A DNA stretch of 64,000 nt from Candidatus Brocadia sp. (GTDB lineage Bacteria; Planctomycetota; Brocadiia; Brocadiales; Brocadiaceae), in contig JABWAQ010000002.1 of the NCBI GenBank assembly GCA_013360945.1, forward strand, positions 53,571 through 117,570, given 5' to 3'. Made by a program: the position numbers and the translations under genes. This document shows positions 46,574-55,266 of the stretch, piece after piece. Position 1 is the first letter of the stretch. The number at the start of each line of letters is the position of its first letter. The notes under the pieces are model-generated. The model was given only the letters and a program-made list of their open reading frames with translations. It had not been told where the DNA came from and searched no databases.

Positions 46574-47209
46574 ATGGAAGATATAAACGAAATAAAACAA
46601 GAGGAAATAAGGACATCCGAACACTCTTCAAAAAAAGCAATGAATGGAGAGTTAATAATTTCTTGTGATGAGATTGGATTATTTGGTACGGTGGATATTC
46701 GAATTTCGATACGTGAGAGAGGAAAAATAGAGTCTAAGGTACTTAGAGTTGGAGAAGCTTTTGAGTATGAAGAAAAACACTTTTATAAAGTTACATTACT
46801 AACTATAAACAAAAAAGATAATGACAATTCAATTAATGTTTTAGTTAGTAAACAAAAGCTTCAAGAAGCCCCTGAATTACAAGAAAATATAATCCGAGAA
46901 AGTGAAACCTCACGTAAAAGAATATTTCAGGAATTAATCGATAAGCATTGTACAAACTTACCTACATGCAAATTTAAATATTATGAGCATTACTTGGATG
47001 TCAAAGAAAAAGGATTCTTTAAAAGCAATACAATCTTTAAGGTAATAGATACTTCTTATATGACAACTCGGCCCACTCTTTTCTCTTACGGATGGGACGA
47101 CATCTGGATCGAAGTTTATAAATCACAATACTTCGATGATTTGATAAAGGGTGCGCATGAATATACTCAATTAACAGGAAAAAAAGCATCTGTGGAAAGA
47201 TGTTTTTAA
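46574..47209 (+). CDS. Unknown 211-residue protein
   Basis: A cytoplasmic-looking protein with no signal or membrane segment. A beta-rich start (GELIISCDEIGLFGTVDIRI, FKVTLLTINK-type strands) is followed by a charged helix and a final domain with WDDIWIEVYKSQYFDDL. Base composition is clearly more AT-rich than metV and metF. I do not recognise it. It is probably acquired along with the flanking toxin-antitoxin genes. Confidence 0.6.
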   Translation: MEDINEIKQEEIRTSEHSSKKAMNGELIISCDEIGLFGTVDIRISIRERGKIESKVLRVGEAFEYEEKHFYKVTLLTINKKDNDNSINVLVSKQKLQEAPELQENIIRESETSRKRIFQELIDKHCTNLPTCKFKYYEHYLDVKEKGFFKSNTIFKVIDTSYMTTRPTLFSYGWDDIWIEVYKSQYFDDLIKGAHEYTQLTGKKASVERCF

Positions 47210-47261
47210 TTACTTCATTTACTTCATTTACTATATTAACACTGTTTAAAAATAAATTTTT

Positions 47262-47498
47262 ATGGGACATAAAATTGTTGAAGCTATTATAGAAGACGGA
47301 CAATTAAAGCATGTTGATAAAAAATTGCCTCGTGAAAGAATGAAAGTCCATATCATTTATGATACCAACGAAGAGACTCCTCCAGAGCACGAAATTTTAC
47401 GAGTAGTTAAAGAAACATCTGGGATATATAAGGAAATAGATGAAAAAACTGAGTCAAAAAAATTAAGAGAAAGCTGGGAACGAAATGCCCACCGATGA
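47262..47498 (+). CDS. Antitoxin of a PIN-domain pair
   Basis: A 78-residue protein beginning MGHKIVEAIIEDGQLKHVD, which resembles the AbrB/DUF104-like N-terminus of small antitoxins, followed by an acidic, helical tail (ETESKKLRESWERN-like). It overlaps the downstream PIN toxin by 14 bases, so the two are translationally coupled. Confidence 0.7.
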   Translation: MGHKIVEAIIEDGQLKHVDKKLPRERMKVHIIYDTNEETPPEHEILRVVKETSGIYKEIDEKTESKKLRESWERNAHR

Positions 47499-47871
47499 GT
47501 ATTTGATAGATACAAATATTCTTATATATCACACTAAAGGGTCAGAAAATAGTATAGACTTTATAAGTCGTGCAATTATCCAAAAATCTTTTAATATTTC
47601 TATCATTACAAAAATAGAATTCCTGGGGTGGAATAAACACACTTCCAAAAGTTTTGAAAAATGCAAACAGTTGATTGAATTTTCATATGTTTATCCTGTT
47701 GATGAAGATATCGCAAATAAAGCCATAGAGCTAAAAAGAAAAACAAATATAAGACTAGCGGATGCAGTTATAGCAGCCACAGCAATCATGCATAATCTAA
47801 AACTTGCAACGCGAAATGCGGATGATTTTAAAGCAATTGAAGAGGTTAAGATTGTAAATCCCTTTGAATAA
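47485..47871 (+). CDS. PIN-domain toxin
   Basis: A 128-residue PIN nuclease: DEYLIDTNILIYHTKGSE (first Asp), ISIITKIEFLGW (Glu), IRLADAVIAATAIMHN (third acidic site) and LATRNADDF (fourth). The metal site is complete. With the preceding gene it forms the last toxin-antitoxin pair of the insert before metF. Confidence 0.85.
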   Translation: MPTDEYLIDTNILIYHTKGSENSIDFISRAIIQKSFNISIITKIEFLGWNKHTSKSFEKCKQLIEFSYVYPVDEDIANKAIELKRKTNIRLADAVIAATAIMHNLKLATRNADDFKAIEEVKIVNPFE

Positions 47872-47913
47872 CATGCAAACAGTTTGACTTGTGGTTTTAT
47901 TATCACTTAATTT

Positions 47914-48864
47914 ATGATCGAAAGCAGTTTTGACTTAAAATCCGGCAGTAATTTAGAAAAAATTCTTCGAAGCGGACAATTTGCTGTTACGGCAGAGCTT
48001 GGCCCCCCACGGGGTGCCGATCGCTCAGTAATTGAAAAGAAAGCTGGGCTATTGAAGGGTTATGGCGATGCCTTCAATATTACTGACTGTCAGACCGCTG
48101 TGGTACGTATGTCCAGCATAGCCGCCGGCCGCATCGTCCTTGATGCAGGATTAGAACCCATCATTCAGATGACCTGTCGTGATAGAAATCGCATTGCCAT
48201 TCAGAGCGATCTCCTGGGCGCTTCTGCACTGGGTGCAAAAAACCTCTTGTGTTTGACGGGCGATCATCAGAAATTTGGAGACCACCCCATGTCCAAGGGC
48301 GTCTTTGACATGGATTCGATACAACTCATTCAAATGGTAAAGGCCCTCCGTGACGAAAAGAAATTCCAATCCGGTCACGAGATGAAGACGTCGGAACCAA
48401 AATTCTTTATCGGCGCCGCCGAAAATCCTTTTGCTGACCCCTTTAAATTCCGCGCCATAAGACTCGCAAAAAAAATTGTCGCCGGCGCCGATTTCATACA
48501 AACCCAGATTATTTATAATGTCACTAAATTTAAAGAATGGATGAAGATGGTTGCCGATTTGGGACTCCACGAGAGGGCGTTTATCCTGGCCGGTGTAGCC
48601 CCGCTCAAATCTGCCGGCATGGCCAAGCATATGAAACATAATGTACCCGGTATGGACGTGCCCGATGAGATTATGGACCGCATGACGGCCGCTTCTGCAG
48701 CAAAGAAGGGTAAGGAAGAAGGCATCAAAATATGTTTAGAGGTCATCGAACAGGTCAGAGGAGTCAGGGGGGTGGCTGGTATCCATATCATGGCAGTTGA
48801 ATGGGAAGAGGCCGTTGCTGAAATTGTCCAACAAGCCGGATTATATCCCAGGCCAAGCTTGTAA
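47914..48864 (+). CDS. metF: MetF, 5,10-methylene-tetrahydrofolate reductase
   Basis: A 316-residue TIM-barrel FAD protein reducing methylene-H4folate to methyl-H4folate. VTAELGPPRGADRS contains the catalytic Glu, NITDCQTAVVRMSS the substrate-side Asp, LGAKNLLCLTGDHQKFGD the flavin-binding strand, and FIGAAENPFADPF then ADFIQTQIIYN the later core strands. It lacks an NADH-binding domain of its own, as expected for the MetV-dependent short form. A strong terminator follows 49 bases later. Confidence 0.94.
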   Translation: MIESSFDLKSGSNLEKILRSGQFAVTAELGPPRGADRSVIEKKAGLLKGYGDAFNITDCQTAVVRMSSIAAGRIVLDAGLEPIIQMTCRDRNRIAIQSDLLGASALGAKNLLCLTGDHQKFGDHPMSKGVFDMDSIQLIQMVKALRDEKKFQSGHEMKTSEPKFFIGAAENPFADPFKFRAIRLAKKIVAGADFIQTQIIYNVTKFKEWMKMVADLGLHERAFILAGVAPLKSAGMAKHMKHNVPGMDVPDEIMDRMTAASAAKKGKEEGIKICLEVIEQVRGVRGVAGIHIMAVEWEEAVAEIVQQAGLYPRPSL

Positions 48865-48913
48865 AATTTGTAACAATTTAGTATTTAAAAAACATCCTGT
48901 TAAGGGGCAAATA

Positions 48914-48948
48914 AAAAAGGCATGTCTCACAATGAGACATGCCTTTTT
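48914..48948 (+). terminator. Bidirectional rho-independent terminator
   Basis: AAAAAGGCATGTCTCA pairs perfectly with TGAGACATGCCTTTTT around a CAA loop. It has A/T tracts on both sides and lies between the convergent metF and lipoprotein genes, so it can serve both strands. Confidence 0.9.
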
Positions 48949-48976
48949 GTATGTAACTCTTGAGTAAATAAGATGA

Positions 48977-49948
48977 TTACTCCTTAGCCTCTTCGTGCTG
49001 ATGATCTTTTGGAACCTCTTTCTCGCAATCAAAACAGAAATAAGTCTTCCCGCATTCATGCCCTTCTCCAACCTCAGCCTTGCATGTGAGACAAAAATTG
49101 GTGACGCCACAAATATGCTCATCTCCCACCTCTTTCTCGCAGTCGTAACAGAAGTAGGTGACATCGCAAATATGGCCTGGCCCCACTTCCTCTTCGCACG
49201 TTGGGCAAAAAATCGTCACCCCACAGATATGGCCATCTCCAACCTCTTTTTTGCAATCGTGGCAAAAGAATGTTAAATCACAAATATGGCCAACACCCAC
49301 CTCTTCCTTGCACTGCTGACAATATGTTGTTAGGCCACAGACATGCCCTTCTCCGACCTCTTTATTACACGTGGCACAATGATGTAATGACCCAGCCATA
49401 GTTTCCTTTTTTTCAGATGGTGGCACTTCTGCCTTTTCCTCTTGAGGTAGCATAGGTGGTTCAACAGGCTTTGCCTCTTCTGCCGATGGCGCAACGGCTT
49501 CAGGGGCTGGAGCTGCTGGGGCCGCCGCTTCCGGGGCTACTGGTTCGGTTACAACCGGCGCTTCTGGAGCCACTGGTGTCTCTGCTTCCGGGGCTTCAGG
49601 TGCAACATCTTCCGGAGCTGCTGCCTCTTCTGCTGGAGCAGGAACTGCAGGCGCCTCTGCTTCCGGGGCTACTGGTTCGGTTACAGTTGGTGCTTCCGGG
49701 GCTGCAGGTGCCTCCACTTCAGGGACTTCTGTTGCAGCAGCTTCTGGAGCAGCCACTTCTGGAGCATGGGCCTCTACCGGAGCTGGGGCGGGTGCTTCTG
49801 TCTTTGCCTCCTCCTTAGGGTGTTCTTCCTTTACTTCTGCCTTTACTTCAGGCCCCTCCGTTTCCTTTACTTGCGTTTGAGTGGTAACGCAAGAACTCAA
49901 AAAAACCATAAGACTTACTACACCTACTCCCCAAAACCCTTTTCCCAT
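48977..49948 (-). CDS. Lipoprotein with Ala/Pro/Glu-rich stalk and seven CCHC mini-finger repeats
   Basis: A 323-residue protein. A signal peptide ends FLSSC (lipidated Cys 20). Residues 25 to about 185 are a low-complexity Ala-Pro-Glu-Val stalk. Residues 189-318 are seven tandem 19-residue repeats of the form C-x2-C-x7-H-x-C, followed by Gly/Asp-x-Thr (e.g. FCHDCKKEVGDGHICGVT). The ligand sets run from C191/C194/H202/C204 to C286/C289/H297/C299. The last copy has H316 and H318 instead of H-x-C. Each repeat could bind one Zn2+ or similar metal. No haem CxxCH motif is present. It probably extends from a membrane into the periplasm. The family is not recognised. Confidence 0.78.
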   Translation of the reverse strand: MGKGFWGVGVVSLMVFLSSCVTTQTQVKETEGPEVKAEVKEEHPKEEAKTEAPAPAPVEAHAPEVAAPEAAATEVPEVEAPAAPEAPTVTEPVAPEAEAPAVPAPAEEAAAPEDVAPEAPEAETPVAPEAPVVTEPVAPEAAAPAAPAPEAVAPSAEEAKPVEPPMLPQEEKAEVPPSEKKETMAGSLHHCATCNKEVGEGHVCGLTTYCQQCKEEVGVGHICDLTFFCHDCKKEVGDGHICGVTIFCPTCEEEVGPGHICDVTYFCYDCEKEVGDEHICGVTNFCLTCKAEVGEGHECGKTYFCFDCEKEVPKDHQHEEAKE

Positions 49949-49984
49949 ACTCTCTCTCCTCCATGTATAAAATAGTTATTACGG

Positions 49985-51460
49985 TTAATTCTTCATACTG
50001 TTGCTTGCCATTAATTCTAACTCATCAGGTAATTCCCGCTTTTCTATATCTATCCCTGCCGCAGAGAAAAACTTTTTTCTTACGGCATCAAAGGTAATCT
50101 TTGAAAGTGATTTTTTATCATTTACATCTCCAAAAATGCCCAGGTCAATGCTGCCTGCCGCCATAGTGGCGTGTCCGCCAGCATTCATAAATCCAAATGC
50201 CTTTTGCAATAAGAATGCAAGATTGATTCTCGAATCCACGCTTCGAGCCGATAGCTGGACCTTGTCCTTATCGATGCCAAAAACAAGAACTGTTGAGACA
50301 CCCTCCATCTGCAACAGTAATTCAGCTGCTTGTGGCAATGCATCCCGGTCAGTTATAAATTCTACAAATGATATCAGATACGAGCCCCTTATTTCCCGGT
50401 TTCGTATTGCCCTTCCTATGATGTCGATAGTTTCTTCGCTCATGGGGGGGTTTTCGATCTGGCTTAACAGGCCTACGTCCAGCAACGGTGAGAGGTAGGC
50501 AGCAGCATCGAGGTCTTCCGTGGTTGTATTTCTGGTAAATCCACTCGTATCCACCCGGATTCCATAACGAAGTGCGGTTGCAAGGGGCGGATCAGGCACG
50601 ATATCCAGATGTCTCAGATACCTTGTCATAATACTGGAATTAGCGCCAATTTTTGGCAATATTTCTACAAACTCCCCCTTTACAAGGCTAAAATCTGTTT
50701 GATGGTGATCAATAATGATATCAGGAACTATATTTGCCGGTAATATATTGTTTTTTGAAGGAATAGAAGCCTCTATTAATGCCACCTTATCAACGGAATT
50801 AACTATTTCCAGCGCCTCGTCTGTGGTTTTTAGCAGAACAAGATTGGTTTCCAATAAGTTAACCAATGTCTTATTTTCCTGATGGCCAATATTTCCACCG
50901 TAATAAATATTAGATTTTATATCATATTTTTTCGCAATGCGTTTTAACGCAAATCCGGAAGCAATAGCATCAGGGTCCGGATTGTCCTGTAAGAAAATAG
51001 CCAACCCCCTGCCTTTTGCCGCCTTAATAATACTTACCAGATGAAAAACAGATCTTTTTAGTTTCGCTGTCTCCAGTTCGCTCAGAATTGCATTCGTAAT
51101 AATCCCCACGGTTTGAACAGCATAATCAACGCCACTTTCCAATAATTCAGCATCTTCTTTCTCGTCAGTTGCAAGTGACACGATAAATTTATCCGGAAAT
51201 AATTTTTTAATATTCCTTGCCAGGGTTAAATTATCCTCAAAGTTTTTTTGCAGGAGGACGAAGGCAATAACATCTTTTGTCGGCAGCGAACCTATGTCCA
51301 ATGTATGAATATCGGCCTTGATCGTGCGCAGATTGGGCTCTTTCAATCCGGCCAAAACAGTTTCATCATTATCGATTACCAGTGTCTCCTCGCCAAACTT
51401 GCTTAAATTTTTGGCCAGAGCACTTCCAACATTATCGCAACCAATAACTATATACATCAT
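49985..51460 (-). CDS. TrkA-N/RCK plus DHH-DHHA1 phosphoesterase
   Basis: A 491-residue cytoplasmic protein. Residues 1-130 form a Rossmann TrkA-N domain (MYIVIGCDNVGSALAKNLS, VIDND) that binds NAD(H)- or nucleotide-like ligands. From about 150 comes a DHH phosphoesterase with DNPDPDAIASG (DPDA at 162-165), DHHQT (251-253) and the DHHA1 GGHATMAAGS near the C-terminus, a full set of Mn2+ ligands. DHH-DHHA1 enzymes cleave short RNAs or c-di-AMP. An RCK-DHH fusion suggests ligand-controlled phosphodiesterase activity. No transporter is adjacent. Confidence 0.85.
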   Translation of the reverse strand: MMYIVIGCDNVGSALAKNLSKFGEETLVIDNDETVLAGLKEPNLRTIKADIHTLDIGSLPTKDVIAFVLLQKNFEDNLTLARNIKKLFPDKFIVSLATDEKEDAELLESGVDYAVQTVGIITNAILSELETAKLKRSVFHLVSIIKAAKGRGLAIFLQDNPDPDAIASGFALKRIAKKYDIKSNIYYGGNIGHQENKTLVNLLETNLVLLKTTDEALEIVNSVDKVALIEASIPSKNNILPANIVPDIIIDHHQTDFSLVKGEFVEILPKIGANSSIMTRYLRHLDIVPDPPLATALRYGIRVDTSGFTRNTTTEDLDAAAYLSPLLDVGLLSQIENPPMSEETIDIIGRAIRNREIRGSYLISFVEFITDRDALPQAAELLLQMEGVSTVLVFGIDKDKVQLSARSVDSRINLAFLLQKAFGFMNAGGHATMAAGSIDLGIFGDVNDKKSLSKITFDAVRKKFFSAAGIDIEKRELPDELELMASNSMKN

Positions 51461-51721
51461 TACATCCTTCTTACGTGGAATTTCACTTTTTCGTTATAAT
51501 CAAAAAGGCGGCTTATTATACGATTATATCTTTTTGAAGTCAACATTAAAAACAGACCTCATTCCAATTTTAACCATTTACAGTTATAAGAGTTATATAG
51601 GTAATTGTATCATAAATAGTGATACATACACTTACCGGCAACTCAGTTTTGTCTTGAAATCAATGGGGTAGTTTATGTAACATCTGGGTTGAAATTCCGG
51701 AATATTTATTAAAAAATATTA

Positions 51722-52852
51722 ATGGATGCGCACATGTACGATGTCGTCAAACAGTTTGGTATCTCCGAGTTTGTGTGGCAGGAATCGATTGAAAAGCACG
51801 ATGTTGTCCGTGAAGAATTTGATGGTATTTGCTTTTATAGGGTAACGAAAAAGACCGGCGCCCTGGGAAGAGGATCGATCGTTACGCCAGAGGGAATCCT
51901 TTTTAATTTCCCCAGCATTGCACGAATATTGCACCTGGAAAATGGCATCCGCAATGCCTATACCCAACCCTTTTACGTCGAAGAAAAAGTTGATGGCTAC
52001 AACGTCAGAGTTGTACGCATTCAGGGTCGCATATTAGTTTTTTCACGCGGCGCGTATATCTGCCCGTTTTCGACAGACCGGATTGTGGACTTTTTAGATG
52101 GAGAAAAGATATTTGATGATAATCCCGGCCTGATCGTTTGCGGTGAATTTGCCGGTCCTGATAATCCTTATAACATTGAACATCCGCCTAACGTAAAGGA
52201 AGATGTCCAATTCTTTGCTTTTGATTTGATGACGATGAACAAACCCCAAAAAATCTCTGTTGACGAACGGTACAAGATATTTGATACCTATCGTATTCCC
52301 ACCGTAAGAAGGTTCGGGCAATTTTCGGCATCTGATATTTCATCTCTGAGAAAAATTATTAAAGAACTGGAAGAGTCGGGGGGCGAGGGAATAGTAATGA
52401 AACCGACCCATCATGCCGAAAAGATTCTGAAGTACGTAACCTTAGGTTCCTGTTTGCGCGATATTCGTGTTACTGCTCCATTGATGGCCGAGATGGTTCC
52501 TGAGTTTTTTACCCATCGGATCATTCGGGCTGCTATGTTCATGAATGAAAATACACATTCATTAAAACAAGACGTTTTCACCAGGCTGGGCGAGGCATTA
52601 TTAAAACCTATTTATGAAAGTGTCACGAAGGCGGCACGCGGTGAAGTCATTGACGAAAAATTTCTCCTCCGTTTCCGGGAGGAGAAAAACATTCAAAGGA
52701 TGATTAACCACCTGTATAAATGTAAAGTGAAGTTTGAGGTATTATCCAAGAACAGGGAAGGTAATTACTGGCATGTCAGGTTTGCAAAAAAGTGTTATGC
52801 CTCGTATGAAATCCTTCAAAAACATATGGGAGGTTCTGCCCATGTGGACTAA
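51722..52852 (+). CDS. ATP-dependent RNA ligase, Rnl3 (archaeal-type) family
   Basis: A 376-residue nucleotidyltransferase. EEKVDGYNVRVV contains the AMP-accepting Lys 89 (motif I KxDG), VCGEFAGPDNPYN is motif III, and EESGGEGIVMKPTHHAEKILKY covers motifs IV-V (split in the family order). The C-terminal domain is helical, as in the homodimeric archaeal Rnl3 enzymes, which join 5'-phosphate and 3'-OH RNA ends. It is convergent with the gene for its usual PIN-domain partner. It differs from RtcB (same window) in chemistry, so two RNA-sealing routes coexist. A later in-frame ATG (51734) is possible. Confidence 0.9.
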   Translation: MDAHMYDVVKQFGISEFVWQESIEKHDVVREEFDGICFYRVTKKTGALGRGSIVTPEGILFNFPSIARILHLENGIRNAYTQPFYVEEKVDGYNVRVVRIQGRILVFSRGAYICPFSTDRIVDFLDGEKIFDDNPGLIVCGEFAGPDNPYNIEHPPNVKEDVQFFAFDLMTMNKPQKISVDERYKIFDTYRIPTVRRFGQFSASDISSLRKIIKELEESGGEGIVMKPTHHAEKILKYVTLGSCLRDIRVTAPLMAEMVPEFFTHRIIRAAMFMNENTHSLKQDVFTRLGEALLKPIYESVTKAARGEVIDEKFLLRFREEKNIQRMINHLYKCKVKFEVLSKNREGNYWHVRFAKKCYASYEILQKHMGGSAHVD

Positions 52853-52872
52853 CCATGTCTCATTCCTCGGAT

Positions 52873-53580
52873 TTATTTTAACAGCTTGTCGAGTATACCC
52901 CGCAACATACGAGGGTCGATGTATCGAATACCGAGCTTATCGGCCCATTTGACGATACCGGTATCCGCGGTCATCAGGATACCATCCATCTCCCTGGCCA
53001 GGAGAATCAGATCGACGTCTTCCTTACTGTCAATAATTCCCTCACGGAGCGCCGTGCGATATTTTTTCCTCAGATCAGCAATAACAGGCGCCCTTAAAAC
53101 TTCCGATTCAGTTCTGTATGGAGACTCTTCTATCATACGCACATCCGGGAAAAGAAGCACCGACTTTTCGTGTGGGGACTTCCGCTTCTGTTCGATCTTT
53201 TCGGCTGCCTTTAATCCCTTGTTAATCCCCTTTTCTGCGGCCTCTTCTGCCACCCGCAAACCTTTATCAATCCTGTTGCGCACATCCTCGATGAGTTCGT
53301 ATAGCAAAAAGGCAGGAACAGACAGTTCATACCGTTTTGGCGGTTTCTGGATTATACGAATTTGAAGGTCGGGAGGGATATCTTTTATTTCAACAAAATT
53401 GAGCAATTCCTGATAGATAGTCGGAGGCATGTAAAAGGACGGCCCTTGCAATTTGCCGATGATATCCAGAAAAGTGCGTAACGCCTCTGTCGGATTTGCA
53501 CCAAATGATTGATACACTTCCGGATTGGTAAAAATACTCGTATCAATAATAATGCGTTCGTGTTTGATGTCCTTTTCCAT
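52873..53580 (-). CDS. RNA ligase partner protein, PIN-like nuclease (UPF0278/MJ0950 family)
   Basis: A 235-residue protein. [19 protein letters not shown] gives the first PIN Asp; [20 protein letters not shown] and [19 protein letters not shown] complete the acidic pocket. The middle is a charged helix ([20 protein letters not shown]). Proteins of this family are genomically linked to Rnl3-type RNA ligases, as here, where the two genes face each other with a 20-base gap. The reaction is unknown; end processing before ligation is the obvious hypothesis. Confidence 0.88.
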   Translation of the reverse strand: MEKDIKHERIIIDTSIFTNPEVYQSFGANPTEALRTFLDIIGKLQGPSFYMPPTIYQELLNFVEIKDIPPDLQIRIIQKPPKRYELSVPAFLLYELIEDVRNRIDKGLRVAEEAAEKGINKGLKAAEKIEQKRKSPHEKSVLLFPDVRMIEESPYRTESEVLRAPVIADLRKKYRTALREGIIDSKEDVDLILLAREMDGILMTADTGIVKWADKLGIRYIDPRMLRGILDKLLK

Positions 53581-53590
53581 ACATGACCTT

Positions 53591-54859
53591 TCATTTGAAT
53601 ACGGAATTTCTTTCTTTTTCTGTAAGCTGAAATATCAGCCTAAAGAGGCGCTCTTCCGCAGGCGTCATTTCTTTGCCTCGCCTTTTCATCACAATCCTTG
53701 CCACTTGCAATGCCTTTTCCAGGCTATAGACCTTCATGCCATGATGCGAAAGCCACACAAAAGAGGGCAGGCATTTCGGAGGATAGGCGAAGGTGACAAT
53801 GTTGCAGGCGAAACCAATGATACTGCCGGTCATAATCGTCGTGTTGATAGCCGTTTTCGTATGATCTCCCATTGCCATGCCAAGAAACATATGATGTGTG
53901 TTTGTCATATTTCCCTCAATTTCAACTTTTACATCTCCATAGGTGTTGAGCAGATTGCTATTTACGGTATCCGCCCCCATATTAACCCATGAACCAATAT
54001 AAGAATCACCAATGAATCCATCGTGTTGTTTCGTAGTGTGGCTGTGGAAGATCGTATTTACAATTTCTCCTCCTATCTTGCAAACCTCTCCGATATTTGT
54101 ACCCCCACGTATCCTCGAATGAGACTGAACCACGGAATGACTGCCGATGCAAACGGGACCCTCAATGGTGGTATTGGGGGCAATGGTAACGTGCTGGCCA
54201 ATATAAATTGGCCCATCCGAGGCATCAAATACGCTGCACGGTTTAATACGGCTGCCTTTACCAATGAATATTTGGTCTTCATTCATGAGGTAAACACCTT
54301 CGTATAATTCCCCATAGATAGCGCCTTCCTTAACAAACAGCATAAAATCCTTTTCTATTTGGGCCTTGTTGTGTTTTATAATATCCCAAAAATAGTTTAT
54401 CATGGGTACCTGGGTATTAACTACCTGAACCATTTCTTTTAATAGTTCAATAGGGTTTTTTGTGAGAAACATTTCTGGCGACAATTTTTTTGCGTTTTCC
54501 CCTTTAAGCCTGGCATAAACAAGGGTATTATCCTGAATTCCAATTTCCTCACAACCCCCGATTGGAATAGGAAGGGAGAAGAGGGCGCGGCCATTTAAAA
54601 AAAGACAGGTATCACCGGTTATATACAGATCATTAATACGACAGGGATATCGTTCTTGCAATATGTCGGATAAATAGTTTCTGCAAAAAAGGGTAATTGT
54701 GGTATTGGGATAATGTTTGTTGATTCTGTCCAGTGCGGTGAACAGTCCGCATCGGAGCTCGAAGACCGCCCTTGTATATACCAATGGGACGAGTTTTGAA
54801 TAGTGATTGTCTTCAAATACACAGATATTGTGCACCTGAAAATACCCCTTTTCCTGCAA
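53591..54859 (-). CDS. Alternative GlmU-family sugar-phosphate nucleotidyltransferase/acyltransferase
   Basis: A 422-residue protein. The N-terminal third is a degenerate GT-A domain starting [20 protein letters not shown] with RAVFELRCG, as in the planctomycete/Bacteroidetes alternative GlmU family. From about 205 a left-handed beta helix of hexapeptide repeats follows ([20 protein letters not shown], and onward to [13 protein letters not shown]). GlmU makes UDP-GlcNAc. It starts 10 bases upstream of, and runs into, the PIN partner gene, so those two are co-transcribed. Confidence 0.85.
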   Translation of the reverse strand: MQEKGYFQVHNICVFEDNHYSKLVPLVYTRAVFELRCGLFTALDRINKHYPNTTITLFCRNYLSDILQERYPCRINDLYITGDTCLFLNGRALFSLPIPIGGCEEIGIQDNTLVYARLKGENAKKLSPEMFLTKNPIELLKEMVQVVNTQVPMINYFWDIIKHNKAQIEKDFMLFVKEGAIYGELYEGVYLMNEDQIFIGKGSRIKPCSVFDASDGPIYIGQHVTIAPNTTIEGPVCIGSHSVVQSHSRIRGGTNIGEVCKIGGEIVNTIFHSHTTKQHDGFIGDSYIGSWVNMGADTVNSNLLNTYGDVKVEIEGNMTNTHHMFLGMAMGDHTKTAINTTIMTGSIIGFACNIVTFAYPPKCLPSFVWLSHHGMKVYSLEKALQVARIVMKRRGKEMTPAEERLFRLIFQLTEKERNSVFK

Positions 54860-55064
54860 AAGGAAATGTGCCGAACCGACTTCAATCCCTAAGATCGAGT
54901 GTTGGTAGCATACTTATCCTTGTAATCTTTGTCAAGTTAATATAAGTTTGGCCTATTTCACACCATCCAAAACTTATTCCACCTGTTTATAACATTGATC
55001 AACCCATCCGTTTTAGCCGATGGTAGCTGGGTTTTTTGAAAGATAAAAATAATTTTTTATATCC

Positions 55065-55093
55065 TTGACATAAAAACATTTGCATAATAAAAT
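55065..55093 (+). promoter_or_regulatory. Sigma70-like promoter
   Basis: TTGACA, a 17-base spacer and TAAAAT. It lies in a 400-base AT-rich divergent spacer (54860-55266) that holds no gene, and would give a leader of about 165 bases before the MaoC-like gene. Confidence 0.45.
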
Positions 55094-55266
55094 CAAAAAA
55101 ATTTGACCGTATAAATAGTAATTTAGTTGGCTCATCAATGTATATGTGCTATTGATAACAATAATTAACGAATTGTTCCATTGAATTTACCCTGAGATTT
55201 GTCAAAATTTTTGCCGAGTTAGCTTAATAATCGTTAAATGTGGTTTTATCTTTGTCGCCGATATCT

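Noticed and set aside
49456..49818. Plus-strand Leu/Pro-rich frame opposite the lipoprotein stalk
   Set aside because: A mirror of the Ala/Pro/Glu codon repeats; no start signal.
48977..49948. Multihaem cytochrome interpretation of the Cys-rich lipoprotein
   Set aside because: The repeats are CxxC followed by residues other than His at the haem position; no CxxCH motif is present.
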